Shown here: in pieces, positions 1-7,343 of the stretch | Layout: every line of letters begins with the position of its first letter | How positions within the stretch are numbered: the stretch's first letter is position 1 | Source: Verrucomicrobiota bacterium | Lineage (GTDB): Bacteria; Verrucomicrobiota; Verrucomicrobiia; Limisphaerales; JAHEOI01 | Length of the DNA: 14,236 nt | Assembly (NCBI GenBank): GCA_018610125.1 | Contig: JAHEOI010000082.1 | Coordinates: 1-14,236, forward strand | Direction: 5' to 3' | Translations under genes and position numbers: made by a program | Notes under the pieces: generated by a model | The model's database searches: none | Seen by the model: only the letters and a program-made list of their open reading frames with translations | Told to the model about the DNA's origin: nothing

Positions 1-378
1 AACGGAGCCAAAGAGATCGGGATTGCTGTAACCGACGATGCGCAGGATGAGCCGCAAGAAACCGTGACCGCGAGCCTGGGAAATATCACCGGCGGAGCCG
101 GGGCCGGGACTCCCCCCGAAAGCACGGTGACAATCGTGGATAATGACGAGTCGGTTCCGCCGGAGCTTTCGGGCGTGACGGTGCAAGACACGGGTAGTGT
201 GCGGTTGGAAGTGGCCGGTAGTGCCAATCAGGCGATCGTGATTGAGGTGTCGACGGACCTGCAAAGCTGGGAGCAGGTCGGCACGGTGACGCTCGATGCG
301 GACGGCGTCGGTGACTTTACTCACTCTAACGCAAGCGAGGCGAACGTTCGGTTTTACCGCGCTGTGATCCAACCATAG
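1..378 (+). CDS. Calx-beta domain secreted protein, 3' end (partial)
   Basis: The reading frame is open from base 1, so this is the C-terminal end (125 residues) of a longer protein; the GTG at 64 is an internal valine, not a start. The first part matches the end of a Calx-beta repeat: a beta strand ending in TDDAQDEPQETVTASL, then a glycine-rich turn and the closing TVTIVDNDE strand. After a short linker (VPPEL) comes a beta-rich domain of about 70 residues containing STDLQSWEQVGTVTLDADG and ending in RFYRAVIQP. This tail type is common at the end of large secreted or surface proteins of Verrucomicrobiota. Calx-beta domains bind calcium and usually serve as structural or adhesive modules; the catalytic or binding part of the protein lies upstream of the window. 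A strong terminator follows. The domain call is fairly secure; the function of the whole protein cannot be told. Confidence 0.8.
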   Translation, partial: NGAKEIGIAVTDDAQDEPQETVTASLGNITGGAGAGTPPESTVTIVDNDESVPPELSGVTVQDTGSVRLEVAGSANQAIVIEVSTDLQSWEQVGTVTLDADGVGDFTHSNASEANVRFYRAVIQP

Positions 379-423
379 CGAGACCGCACTAAAGGTGGTT
401 TCGGTATGCGAGACCATGAATCG

Positions 424-464
424 ATGGGGCCAAGCGGTCAATGACTTGGCCCCATTTCTCTTTT
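424..464 (+). terminator. Rho-independent terminator after the Calx-beta gene
   Basis: The arms ATGGGGCCAAG (424-434) and CTTGGCCCCAT (445-455) form a perfect 11-bp stem around a 10-base loop, followed at once by a T-rich run ending in four Ts at 461-464. The layout is a textbook intrinsic terminator 46 bases after the upstream stop codon. It separates that gene from the sulfatase, which must therefore have its own promoter in the short remaining gap (465-496). I could not identify that promoter. Confidence 0.9.
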
Positions 465-496
465 GAGGATCTCGGTCAGTACATCAAAGAAAAACA

Positions 497-1915
497 ATGG
501 CGTTTGAGATGAGAAAGAAACAACTGTTTCGACTATGTGTAGGAGGGTCGCTCGCGGTCGCGGCTTTTGGCGGGATCCAAGCCGCGAAAGGGGAGGCGAG
601 TGGCCAGCGCCCGAATATCGTGCTGATCTTCACCGATGACCAGGGGTATGAAGACGTCGGTGTTTATGGGGCCGAAGACTTCGAGACGCCGAATCTGGAC
701 CGGATGGCTTCCAATGGAGTCCGATTCACGGATTTCTATGTCGCTGCGCCGGTATGCTCTCCGTCGCGAGCGGCGTTGCTCACCGGATCTTACCCACCGC
801 GTGTGAGTCTCACCGGTGTTCTGTTCCCGCGGCACGACAAGGGACTTAACCCGGATGAGATTACGACTGCCGAGCTGCTTAAGCGTCGGGGATACGCAAC
901 AGCCTGCTTCGGCAAGTGGCATCTGGGACACAAGCCAAGATTTTTGCCGACGAATCAAGGATTTGACACTTACTTTGGCATTCCGTATTCGAACGACATG
1001 AGTGTCGATCCGCAAATGCCGGTTGCGGATGAGTGTCGGTTTCGCAAGGGGATGACACTTCAGAAGATGCGGGAGCAGGATCCAAAAGGGGGATGGGTGC
1101 CGCTCGTGCGGGATGAAAAAGTCGTCGAGTATCCGGCCAAGCAATCGACATTGACCAAGCGTTACACAGAAGAGGCGATCAGCTTCATCAAACGCCATCA
1201 GCAGGAGCCATTCTTTGTATACCTACCCCATACGATGCCGCATGTGCCGCTTGCAACCTCGGAACGCTTCGAAGGCGTGAGTGACCGCGGATCTTACGGC
1301 GACGTCATCGAAGAGATTGATTGGTCCGTTGGACAAATCATTCAGACGTTAAGGGAGCTCGATCTGGAAAAGGAAACCTTGGTTTTCTTCACCTCGGACA
1401 ATGGTCCATGGCTTAGTAAAGGCGAAGCTGGGGGCTCTGCGGATCCGTTGCGCAGCGGGAAGTTTACCACATGGGAAGGAGGCATGAGGATGCCGGCGAT
1501 CGCTCAATGGCCCACCAAGATCCCGAAGGGTACCGTCTGCTCGGAGATCGCGGCAACGATTGATCTGTTGCCTACCTTGGGCAAGATCGCGGGTGCCGCT
1601 CTGCCCGGCGACAGGGTCATAGACGGCCGCGACATTCGGAATCTCTTGTTCCAACCCGAGACGGCGGTGAGCCCGCATCGCTACTACCATTATTACCGCG
1701 GCAATAATCTTCGAGCGATTCGTTTTGATGAGTGGAAGCTCCACCTGAATGGTGATGGGGAACCTCAGCTCTTTAACCTCGCCAAGGATATCAGCGAGCA
1801 AAATGACGTGGCCGGAGAACATCCCAATCTCGTCGACCGCCTGCTCAAGGTTCGTGACCGATTTGATCAGGAGCTCAAGGGAAATAAGCGACCGATCGGG
1901 AAGATTAAGGAATGA
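497..1915 (+). CDS. Exported S1-family (formylglycine) sulfatase
   Basis: A 472-residue arylsulfatase-A-type enzyme predicted to hydrolyse a sulfate ester outside the cytoplasm. Residues 1-34 are a signal peptide with a basic start (MRKK) and an alanine/glycine-rich core. The sulfatase core is complete. Metal ligands D47-D48 lie in IFTDDQG, and C87 in CSPSR is the cysteine that a maturase converts to formylglycine. K140 and H142 lie in GKWHLG, H245 and H249 in PHTMPH, D301 and N302 in TSDNGP, and K322 precedes the TTWEGG motif. The C-terminal subdomain includes the usual DEWKLHL strand. Length is typical. The start at 497 has no clear Shine-Dalgarno sequence; an ATG at 509 (MRKKQ) is an equally good alternative. 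The gene lies between a terminator and the giant multidomain gene on the same strand. Family assignment is secure; the substrate (perhaps a sulfated polysaccharide) is unknown, and no maturase gene is in the window. Confidence 0.93.
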   Translation: MAFEMRKKQLFRLCVGGSLAVAAFGGIQAAKGEASGQRPNIVLIFTDDQGYEDVGVYGAEDFETPNLDRMASNGVRFTDFYVAAPVCSPSRAALLTGSYPPRVSLTGVLFPRHDKGLNPDEITTAELLKRRGYATACFGKWHLGHKPRFLPTNQGFDTYFGIPYSNDMSVDPQMPVADECRFRKGMTLQKMREQDPKGGWVPLVRDEKVVEYPAKQSTLTKRYTEEAISFIKRHQQEPFFVYLPHTMPHVPLATSERFEGVSDRGSYGDVIEEIDWSVGQIIQTLRELDLEKETLVFFTSDNGPWLSKGEAGGSADPLRSGKFTTWEGGMRMPAIAQWPTKIPKGTVCSEIAATIDLLPTLGKIAGAALPGDRVIDGRDIRNLLFQPETAVSPHRYYHYYRGNNLRAIRFDEWKLHLNGDGEPQLFNLAKDISEQNDVAGEHPNLVDRLLKVRDRFDQELKGNKRPIGKIKE

Positions 1916-1955
1916 GAGTGGATGGGTGGTTGGGTGGATGGGTGCCTGAGTGGAT
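1916..1955 (+). repeat. Five-copy imperfect 8-bp tandem repeat (GGGTGGAT type)
   Basis: Starting on the base after the sulfatase stop codon there are five consecutive eight-base units. Two read GAGTGGAT, and the others are GGGTGGTT, GGGTGGAT and GGGTGCCT. Register is kept throughout, with substitutions but no indels. The top strand is G-rich with regularly spaced GG and GGG runs, so it could form a G-quadruplex in DNA or in the mRNA between the two genes. No coding function is apparent. Confidence 0.8.
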
Positions 1956-2069
1956 GAGCTCGAACCCGCTGTTTCCTTCGCGGGCAATCCATTTGCGGGC
2001 ATTGAAATAGACGGCCTCACGTGATTAGGGTGGGTTCAGACGTGAAAAAAGGTTGGAACGAGAAGCAGT

Positions 2070-5000
2070 ATGAAGGTTAAAGGGAATTGTTTTCAGGTAG
2101 TCTTACTGCTGGGGCTTTTGAGCGTGACCTCGGGATTAACCGAAAGCTCGGCAATTGCCGGTGACTCAGTAAAACTGGAGGATGGGGATCATATCTCGTT
2201 GGTGGGTAACGCGCTTGCTTCACGGATGCAGTATGACGGGTGGCTTGAGACACTAATTCAGGATCGATTTCCCAAACGGGAGCTATCGTTTCGGAACCTT
2301 GGGTACTCCACGGACGAATTGGGCTTCCGGATGCGAGTGCAAGGATTTGGAAGCCGGGATAAGTGGCTATCCCGTACCAAAACGGATGTCATTTTCGCCT
2401 TTTACGGCTTCAATGAGTCTTTCGGAAGCAAGGAGCAGTTGGACGCCTTCCGCAGTAATTTAAAAGAGTATATCAGTCACGTCAGGGGCCAAAAGTACAA
2501 CGGTGACAGCGCGCCAAAGCTCGTGCTGTTTTCACCGATCGCTCATGAGAAATTGGGTAACCGCAACTTGCCCGATGGTGCCAAGAACAACCGGCGAATC
2601 CGGCGTTACACACGGGCGATGGAGCAAGTGGCGCAAGCGAAGGGAGTCACGTTCGTCGACCTGTTCCATCCAACCCTCGAGCTTTATGCGACCTCGGAGC
2701 CGTCTCTGACGATTAACGGTGTTCATCTCAATACCTTGGGAAACCGAAAACTGGCTCGGCTCATCGACCAGAAGCTCTTTGGCGCGCGCGAAGAAGGGCC
2801 TCAATGGGACGGCTTGGAAAAGCTGAGACAGGCGGTTTTGGATAAGAATTTTTATTGGCTGCGGCGCTATCGAACGACTGATGGCTACAACGTCTATGGC
2901 GGGCGCTCTCACCTTGAGTATGAGGGAATCACCAATCGCGAGGTCCTCCAGCGTGAGATGGAAGTGCTCGATGTGATGACCGCGAACCGACAAAAGCGGG
3001 TGTGGGCGGTTGCGCAAGGAAAGGAGTATGAGGTTGATGATAGCAATACGCCTCCGTTCATCGAGGTCGAAACAAACAAGCCGGGACCGAAGCCGGACGG
3101 GAGCTATCCATTTCTTGGACCGAAAGAGGCAATGAGCAAGATGGAGCTCGCCGAAGGCATGGAGGTTAACCTCTTTGCCTCTGAAAAGATGTTTCCGGAA
3201 TTGGTCAATCCGGTCCAAATGGCTTTCGACACCGAGGGGCGACTCTGGGTGGCAGCGTGGCGGACCTATCCCCATTGGAAGCCAAAGACACCGATGAACG
3301 ATAAGCTCCTCATCCTCGAGGACAGCAATGGAGACGGCATGGCTGACAAGCGGACGGTCTTCGCCGACAATTTGCACGACCCGACCGGATTTGAATTTTA
3401 CAATGGGGGAGTGGTCGTCGCCCAAGCGCCCAACCTGGTTTTCCTCAAGGATACCGATGGCGATGACAAAGCGGATCTCCGGAAGCGGTTGCTGCACGGA
3501 TTGAGCTCGGGAGACACCCACCACACCGCCAATAGCTTTGTTCTGGATCCCGGCGGGGCATTGTATTTTCAAGAAGGGGTGTTTCATCGGACCCAGATCG
3601 AAACCCCATACGGACCGGTGCGCAATCGCGATGCCGCCGTGTGGCGATTCGAGCCAAAGACGTGGAAGGTGGATCGTTACATTCCCTATAATTTTGCCAA
3701 TCCACACGGACACGTGTTCGACAAATGGGGCCAGGATTTCGTAGTCGATGGAACCGGGGCTGAGCCGTATCACGGAACGCTGTTTTCCGGGCACCTCGAT
3801 TTCCCGGATAAGCATCCCAAGCCGCCGCAATTGTACCAGCAGCGCACGCGCCCGTGTCCTGGAATTACGATTCTTTCGAGCGATCACTTTCCTAAGCGGA
3901 ACCAGGGCAATCTCCTTGTCGGAAATGTGATCGGCTTCCGGGGGATCCTTCAATATCGGATTGAGCCGAAGGGATCGAGCTTTGTCGGAACCGAGATCGA
4001 GCCGATCATCCGGTCAAGTGATCCGAATTTCCGACCTGCGGACATGGAAATCGGGCCCGATGGGGCGCTTTACTTTACCGATTGGCACAATCCGCTAATC
4101 GGACACATGCAGCACCACATTCGCGATCCCAATCGCGATACGGCGCACGGCCGCGTCTACCGTATCACCTACCCGAGTCGTCCGCTGCTTGACCGAGCGG
4201 CGATTGACGGACAGCCGATCGAAGCCTTGCTCGACTTGCTGAAGCGTAAGGCGAATCGGATTCGGTATCGAGCCAAGATCGAGCTCAGTGAAAGGGATTC
4301 GAAGAAAGTCGCTGCGCACGTTGAAGACTGGATTGCGGACCTGGACAGGAACGCGCCCCGGTTTGAGCACCATATGATGGAGGCGCTGTGGGTTTATCAA
4401 TATCACAACGTCGTGAATGAGGAGTTGTTGCGGCGAATGCTCGAATCGCCGAACCATAACGCCCGTGCGGCGGCCACTCGGGTTCTCTGTTATTGGCGAG
4501 ATCGGGTCAGCCATCCGTTGAAGCTCGTCAGGGCCCGCGCCAAGGATGACGATCCATTGGTGCGTCTGGAAGCGGTTCGAGCATGCAGCTTTTTCCGGAG
4601 CGCGGAGGCGGCCGAAATTGCGCTGCTTGCGCTAAAGCGGCCGATGGACAAATATCTTCGCTACACGCTCGACGAAACGATGAGGCAGCTTAAGCCATAC
4701 TGGAAAGGGGCTGTCTCGCAAGGGAAACCATTTGCCAAAAACAATCCGGAGGGAATCAACTTTATCCTGGATCAAGTGAGTCCCTCGGAGCTGTTGAACC
4801 TGCCGAAAACCCGGGGGGTTTATCGGGCCATGCTGACTCGGCCCAATATCACGCAAAAGGACCGCGAAGAGGCCGTCGAGGGCTTGGCTAAAATGGAAGG
4901 CAGCTCCGAAGTGCCGGTCTTATTGAATGCGATCGAACGCGCCGATAAACAAGGCGCCTCCAGCCGAGTGATCTCGGATTTGGCCACCATCCTGACGACC

Positions 5001-6443
5001 CGCTACGACCGATCGCAGCTTGTGGATGCACGCAATCGTCTTGAAACACTGGCAGGCGATGCCGAGTCCCCGGTTGTGCGGCAGGTCGCTAATGCGGCTT
5101 TGGTCACGGCGGATCAATCGATCGATCGCGCATGGGAACTGGCAGAGGCCTCATTGTCACAGCTCCGAGATTTCGTCAACGCGGTCGGCTTCATTGGTGA
5201 CCCCAAGCTTCGAAATGCGATGTACCCGAAGGTTGAATCATTGGTTTTCTCCGTGCCGGAGCATCTCGAAACCGAGCGCCCGGGCGGGCGAGTAGCTCAG
5301 AAGCTTGGAATTGCCTATTATAAAGAGGCACCGCCCAACGCGGAGTTGGAAACCTTCAAAGGTCTGAGCCCGACTACTCAAGGCGAAACAACGGCGATCA
5401 ATCTTGATTCGGAGGTTATCGGAGACAAAGGAAGCTTCGGGCTGCGGTTCAGTGGAACAATAACGATCCCCAAGGATGGTGAGTACACCTTCTTCACCAA
5501 TTCGGACGACGGGTCACGCCTTTATGTGGATCGCCGGCTCGTCGTCAACAACGATGGCGATCACGGTCCACGGGAGCGGTCCGGGACGATTGAGCTCGGG
5601 GCCGGTCAGCACGAATTGGACGTCACCTATTACGACCAGGGAGGACGTCATCACTTTGAGGTCCGTTGGAAAAAACCCGATGGCGAGAAGGAGCCGATCC
5701 CGGCAGCCGCGCTCGGCTATGATCCTGAAACCGGGGTGCATCGGGCCGCTATCAGCGCGTTGGCGTTGATCAACGCGCATGACAACGCCCGCTTCAATGT
5801 GTTGGCCCGCTGTATCCGGAAAGATCACCTCCGGCCCGCTGCGATCAAGGCATTATTGGCGATGGATCCGGATGGTTGGAAACCGAAAGCAATGACGTCG
5901 CTTGCGGAGGATTTGCTCGATTACCTCAAGGGGGTGCCGTCGTCGAAACGGACCGAGGAGCCGGCCTCGAAAGCCCTCGAATTGACCAAGCGTTTGGCGG
6001 CCAATCTCCCAAAGGAGCAAGCGACCAAGATTCGGAAGGGGATCGAGGCCTTGCGGGTTCAGGTAATTGTCATTGAGCCGGTGCACCAGAAGCTCCGCTT
6101 CAAGCAGACCGAGTTCACTGTAACCGCGGGTCGTCCGGTCGAGATTGTCTTTAAAAATAGCGATGTCATGCCGCACAACCTGGTAATCACAAAGCCGGGA
6201 AAAATGCAGAAGGTCGGCATTGCCGGAATGAAGATGGCGGCGAAGGCCAACGCGTTCGAAAAAGGCTTCGTGCCCGATATCCCGGCGGTGTTGCATGCCA
6301 CCGAATTGCTCCAGCCACAGCAGTCGGAACGGCTTCGATTCACTGCGCCGGAAGACCCCGACGATTATCCCTATGTCTGCACATTCCCCGGCCATTGGCA
6401 AACGATGAACGGGATGATGCACGTGGTCTCAGAAGACAAGTAG
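2070..6443 (+). CDS. Giant exported PVC-type propeller protein: SGNH-like, propeller, HEAT, PA14, azurin-like copper domain
   Basis: A 1457-residue exported protein. Residues 1-30 are a signal peptide with probable cleavage after AIA. Residues about 40-240 resemble an SGNH hydrolase fold (RNLGYS, YGFNES, NGVHLN), but block I is GNA, lacking the nucleophile serine. Residues about 350-710 are the beta-propeller of the 'PVC-type membrane-bound dehydrogenase' family. They show calcium-type loops DSNGDGMAD (418-426) and DTDGDDKAD (461-469) and the segments GDTHHTANSF, NPHGHVFD and DGALYFTDW. Residues about 720-1060 are HEAT-like helices. Residues about 1080-1217 are a PA14 domain (TITIPKDGEYTFFTNSDDGS, RLYVD). 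More helices follow to about 1330. Residues 1340-1457 are an azurin-like cupredoxin with ligands H1369 (MPHN), C1437, H1442 and M1446 in CTFPGHWQTM, spaced as in azurin. No CxxCH haem motif exists anywhere in it. Related proteins are thought to oxidise or bind sugars in the periplasm, but no activity is proven. It probably works with the neighbouring sulfatase (inference). Start chosen at the ATG preceding the signal peptide. Confidence 0.9.
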   Translation: MKVKGNCFQVVLLLGLLSVTSGLTESSAIAGDSVKLEDGDHISLVGNALASRMQYDGWLETLIQDRFPKRELSFRNLGYSTDELGFRMRVQGFGSRDKWLSRTKTDVIFAFYGFNESFGSKEQLDAFRSNLKEYISHVRGQKYNGDSAPKLVLFSPIAHEKLGNRNLPDGAKNNRRIRRYTRAMEQVAQAKGVTFVDLFHPTLELYATSEPSLTINGVHLNTLGNRKLARLIDQKLFGAREEGPQWDGLEKLRQAVLDKNFYWLRRYRTTDGYNVYGGRSHLEYEGITNREVLQREMEVLDVMTANRQKRVWAVAQGKEYEVDDSNTPPFIEVETNKPGPKPDGSYPFLGPKEAMSKMELAEGMEVNLFASEKMFPELVNPVQMAFDTEGRLWVAAWRTYPHWKPKTPMNDKLLILEDSNGDGMADKRTVFADNLHDPTGFEFYNGGVVVAQAPNLVFLKDTDGDDKADLRKRLLHGLSSGDTHHTANSFVLDPGGALYFQEGVFHRTQIETPYGPVRNRDAAVWRFEPKTWKVDRYIPYNFANPHGHVFDKWGQDFVVDGTGAEPYHGTLFSGHLDFPDKHPKPPQLYQQRTRPCPGITILSSDHFPKRNQGNLLVGNVIGFRGILQYRIEPKGSSFVGTEIEPIIRSSDPNFRPADMEIGPDGALYFTDWHNPLIGHMQHHIRDPNRDTAHGRVYRITYPSRPLLDRAAIDGQPIEALLDLLKRKANRIRYRAKIELSERDSKKVAAHVEDWIADLDRNAPRFEHHMMEALWVYQYHNVVNEELLRRMLESPNHNARAAATRVLCYWRDRVSHPLKLVRARAKDDDPLVRLEAVRACSFFRSAEAAEIALLALKRPMDKYLRYTLDETMRQLKPYWKGAVSQGKPFAKNNPEGINFILDQVSPSELLNLPKTRGVYRAMLTRPNITQKDREEAVEGLAKMEGSSEVPVLLNAIERADKQGASSRVISDLATILTTRYDRSQLVDARNRLETLAGDAESPVVRQVANAALVTADQSIDRAWELAEASLSQLRDFVNAVGFIGDPKLRNAMYPKVESLVFSVPEHLETERPGGRVAQKLGIAYYKEAPPNAELETFKGLSPTTQGETTAINLDSEVIGDKGSFGLRFSGTITIPKDGEYTFFTNSDDGSRLYVDRRLVVNNDGDHGPRERSGTIELGAGQHELDVTYYDQGGRHHFEVRWKKPDGEKEPIPAAALGYDPETGVHRAAISALALINAHDNARFNVLARCIRKDHLRPAAIKALLAMDPDGWKPKAMTSLAEDLLDYLKGVPSSKRTEEPASKALELTKRLAANLPKEQATKIRKGIEALRVQVIVIEPVHQKLRFKQTEFTVTAGRPVEIVFKNSDVMPHNLVITKPGKMQKVGIAGMKMAAKANAFEKGFVPDIPAVLHATELLQPQQSERLRFTAPEDPDDYPYVCTFPGHWQTMNGMMHVVSEDK

Positions 6444-6481
6444 CGGGATGTCGTTTCAACCCGTAGTCGCGGTTCCCGATC

Positions 6482-6503
6482 GGGACACCGTCCCCGGTGT
6501 CCC
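6482..6503. repeat. Perfect 9-bp palindrome with 4-base loop
   Basis: The arms GGGACACCG (6482-6490) and CGGTGTCCC (6495-6503) are perfect inverted repeats around the loop TCCC, 38 bases after the stop codon of the giant gene. No T-run follows on either strand, so it is a weak candidate for a plain intrinsic terminator. It may act as a 3' mRNA-stabilising hairpin or be a REP-like dispersed element. Its GGGAC...GTCCC core recurs in the next palindrome. Confidence 0.75.
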
Positions 6504-6528
6504 ACCTTGTCTGTCAGACGGACTCACC

Positions 6529-6565
6529 CGAAGAAGAAAATATGGGACCTCCGGGACGAGGTCCC
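6529..6565 (-). terminator. Probable Rho-independent terminator of the HAD gene
   Basis: The arms GGGACCTC (6544-6551) and GAGGTCCC (6558-6565) form a perfect 8-bp stem around a six-base loop. Read on the minus strand, the stem is followed by ATATTTTCTTCTT, a T-rich tail suited to ending the minus-strand HAD transcript, whose stop codon lies just upstream at 6593. A further GGTGTCCCAT at 6575-6584 can pair imperfectly with ATGGGACC at 6542-6549, giving an alternative larger fold. The structure is certain; the terminator role is inferred. Confidence 0.55.
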
Positions 6566-6592
6566 TATCAGGGAGGTGTCCCATCTCCTCCC

Positions 6593-7261
6593 TTATCGCA
6601 CGCCACGCTTCACTAACTCACGTAGCATTGCCAAATCAAGGTGATCCGGGCCACTTCTGACGAGGTCAGCCTCTTGAAGCGTGTCAGCGGGGTGGGTTGT
6701 GGCTACGGCCACGACTCCCATGCCGCCGCGTTTGGCAGCTTGAATGCCGGCATGCGCGTCCTCGATCACGACACAGCGCTCTGGCGCAAGGTCCAGCTTC
6801 TCGGCAACCTTAAGAAAGACATCGGGATTCGGCTTCCCGTCCGTCACTTCCTCCCCGGTCACGATGGCCGCGAAGTAATCTCGAAGGTGTAAACGATCGA
6901 TAACCGCTTCCAGGTTATTTCTTGGTGTTGAAGTCCCAAGTCCACAGGGTACACCGGAAGCGTCAAGGCTATCCAAGAGGGCATAGGCGCCGGAAAGGAC
7001 CTCAACGCCGGTCTCGGCGACAATTTCCCGGTATAGGGCCTCTTTTCGGTCGGATAGCCGTTGAATCTCGCTTGGTTCCTGACACCAGCCCAACAATTTC
7101 GGAATAATGAACTGGTTCTTCATGCCAAAGCTCTTTCGGAAAAAGCCTTCGGGTAGAGAAAGGCCCTCTTCTTCGGCCAGCCGTTGCCAGCTCAGTTCGT
7201 GCTGTCGTGAAGAATCGACAACCACGCCATCCCAGTCGAATATCACACCCCAATCTGCCAT
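6593..7261 (-). CDS. HAD-superfamily hydrolase, beta-phosphoglucomutase-like
   Basis: A complete 222-residue cytoplasmic HAD subfamily IA enzyme with a helical cap. Motif I is FDWDGVVVDS, with nucleophile D9 and acid/base D11. Motif II is GTSTPR, with T110/S111 in the phosphate-binding turn. K143 in DGKPNPDVF is motif III. E167 and D168 in VIEDAHAGIQAA are the magnesium-binding acids of motif IV. The cap lies at about residues 15-80. This set is typical of the beta-phosphoglucomutase/phosphatase group, which either isomerises sugar phosphates or dephosphorylates small phosphoesters; the sequence does not decide which. The ATG at 7261 is preceded by GGAAAG eight bases upstream, supporting this start. 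It lies 82 bases downstream of the small membrane protein gene on the same strand, so the two may be co-transcribed. A hairpin with a T-rich tail lies just after its stop. Confidence 0.9.
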   Translation of the reverse strand: MADWGVIFDWDGVVVDSSRQHELSWQRLAEEEGLSLPEGFFRKSFGMKNQFIIPKLLGWCQEPSEIQRLSDRKEALYREIVAETGVEVLSGAYALLDSLDASGVPCGLGTSTPRNNLEAVIDRLHLRDYFAAIVTGEEVTDGKPNPDVFLKVAEKLDLAPERCVVIEDAHAGIQAAKRGGMGVVAVATTHPADTLQEADLVRSGPDHLDLAMLRELVKRGVR

Positions 7262-7343
7262 CCTGGTTACTTTCCACCGTCAGGTTGCTTCGAGAAAAAA
7301 GGAAGGAGAATGCCGGCCAATGTTCCTTCAGCGTCCATGACTG

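Noticed and set aside
64..378. A start codon (GTG) at 64 for an independent 104-residue protein
   Set aside because: The Calx-beta strand and open frame continue upstream to base 1, so the codon is internal and the gene is partial.
533..1198. A 221-codon minus-strand frame overlapping the sulfatase 5' half
   Set aside because: It is antisense to the formylglycine and metal-ligand motifs of an intact sulfatase; a mirrored-codon shadow.
1349..2020. A 223-codon minus-strand frame overlapping the sulfatase 3' half
   Set aside because: It lies antisense to conserved sulfatase sequence and reads through the octamer repeat. No recognisable motif is present.
2002..2030. A possible promoter (TTGAAA, 17 bases, TTAGGG) before the giant gene
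   Set aside because: The -35 word is fair, but the -10 word matches the consensus poorly. Not strong enough to list.
2532..3953. A 473-codon open frame on the minus strand, antisense to the giant propeller gene
   Set aside because: The plus-strand frame encodes a clear conserved propeller with family motifs. The antisense protein shows no domain logic and is rich in Arg, Ile and His, as expected from mirrored codon bias.
6448..6660. A 70-codon plus-strand frame after the giant gene
   Set aside because: It spans the two palindromes and the 3' end of the minus-strand HAD gene. Its composition looks non-coding and it shows no motif.
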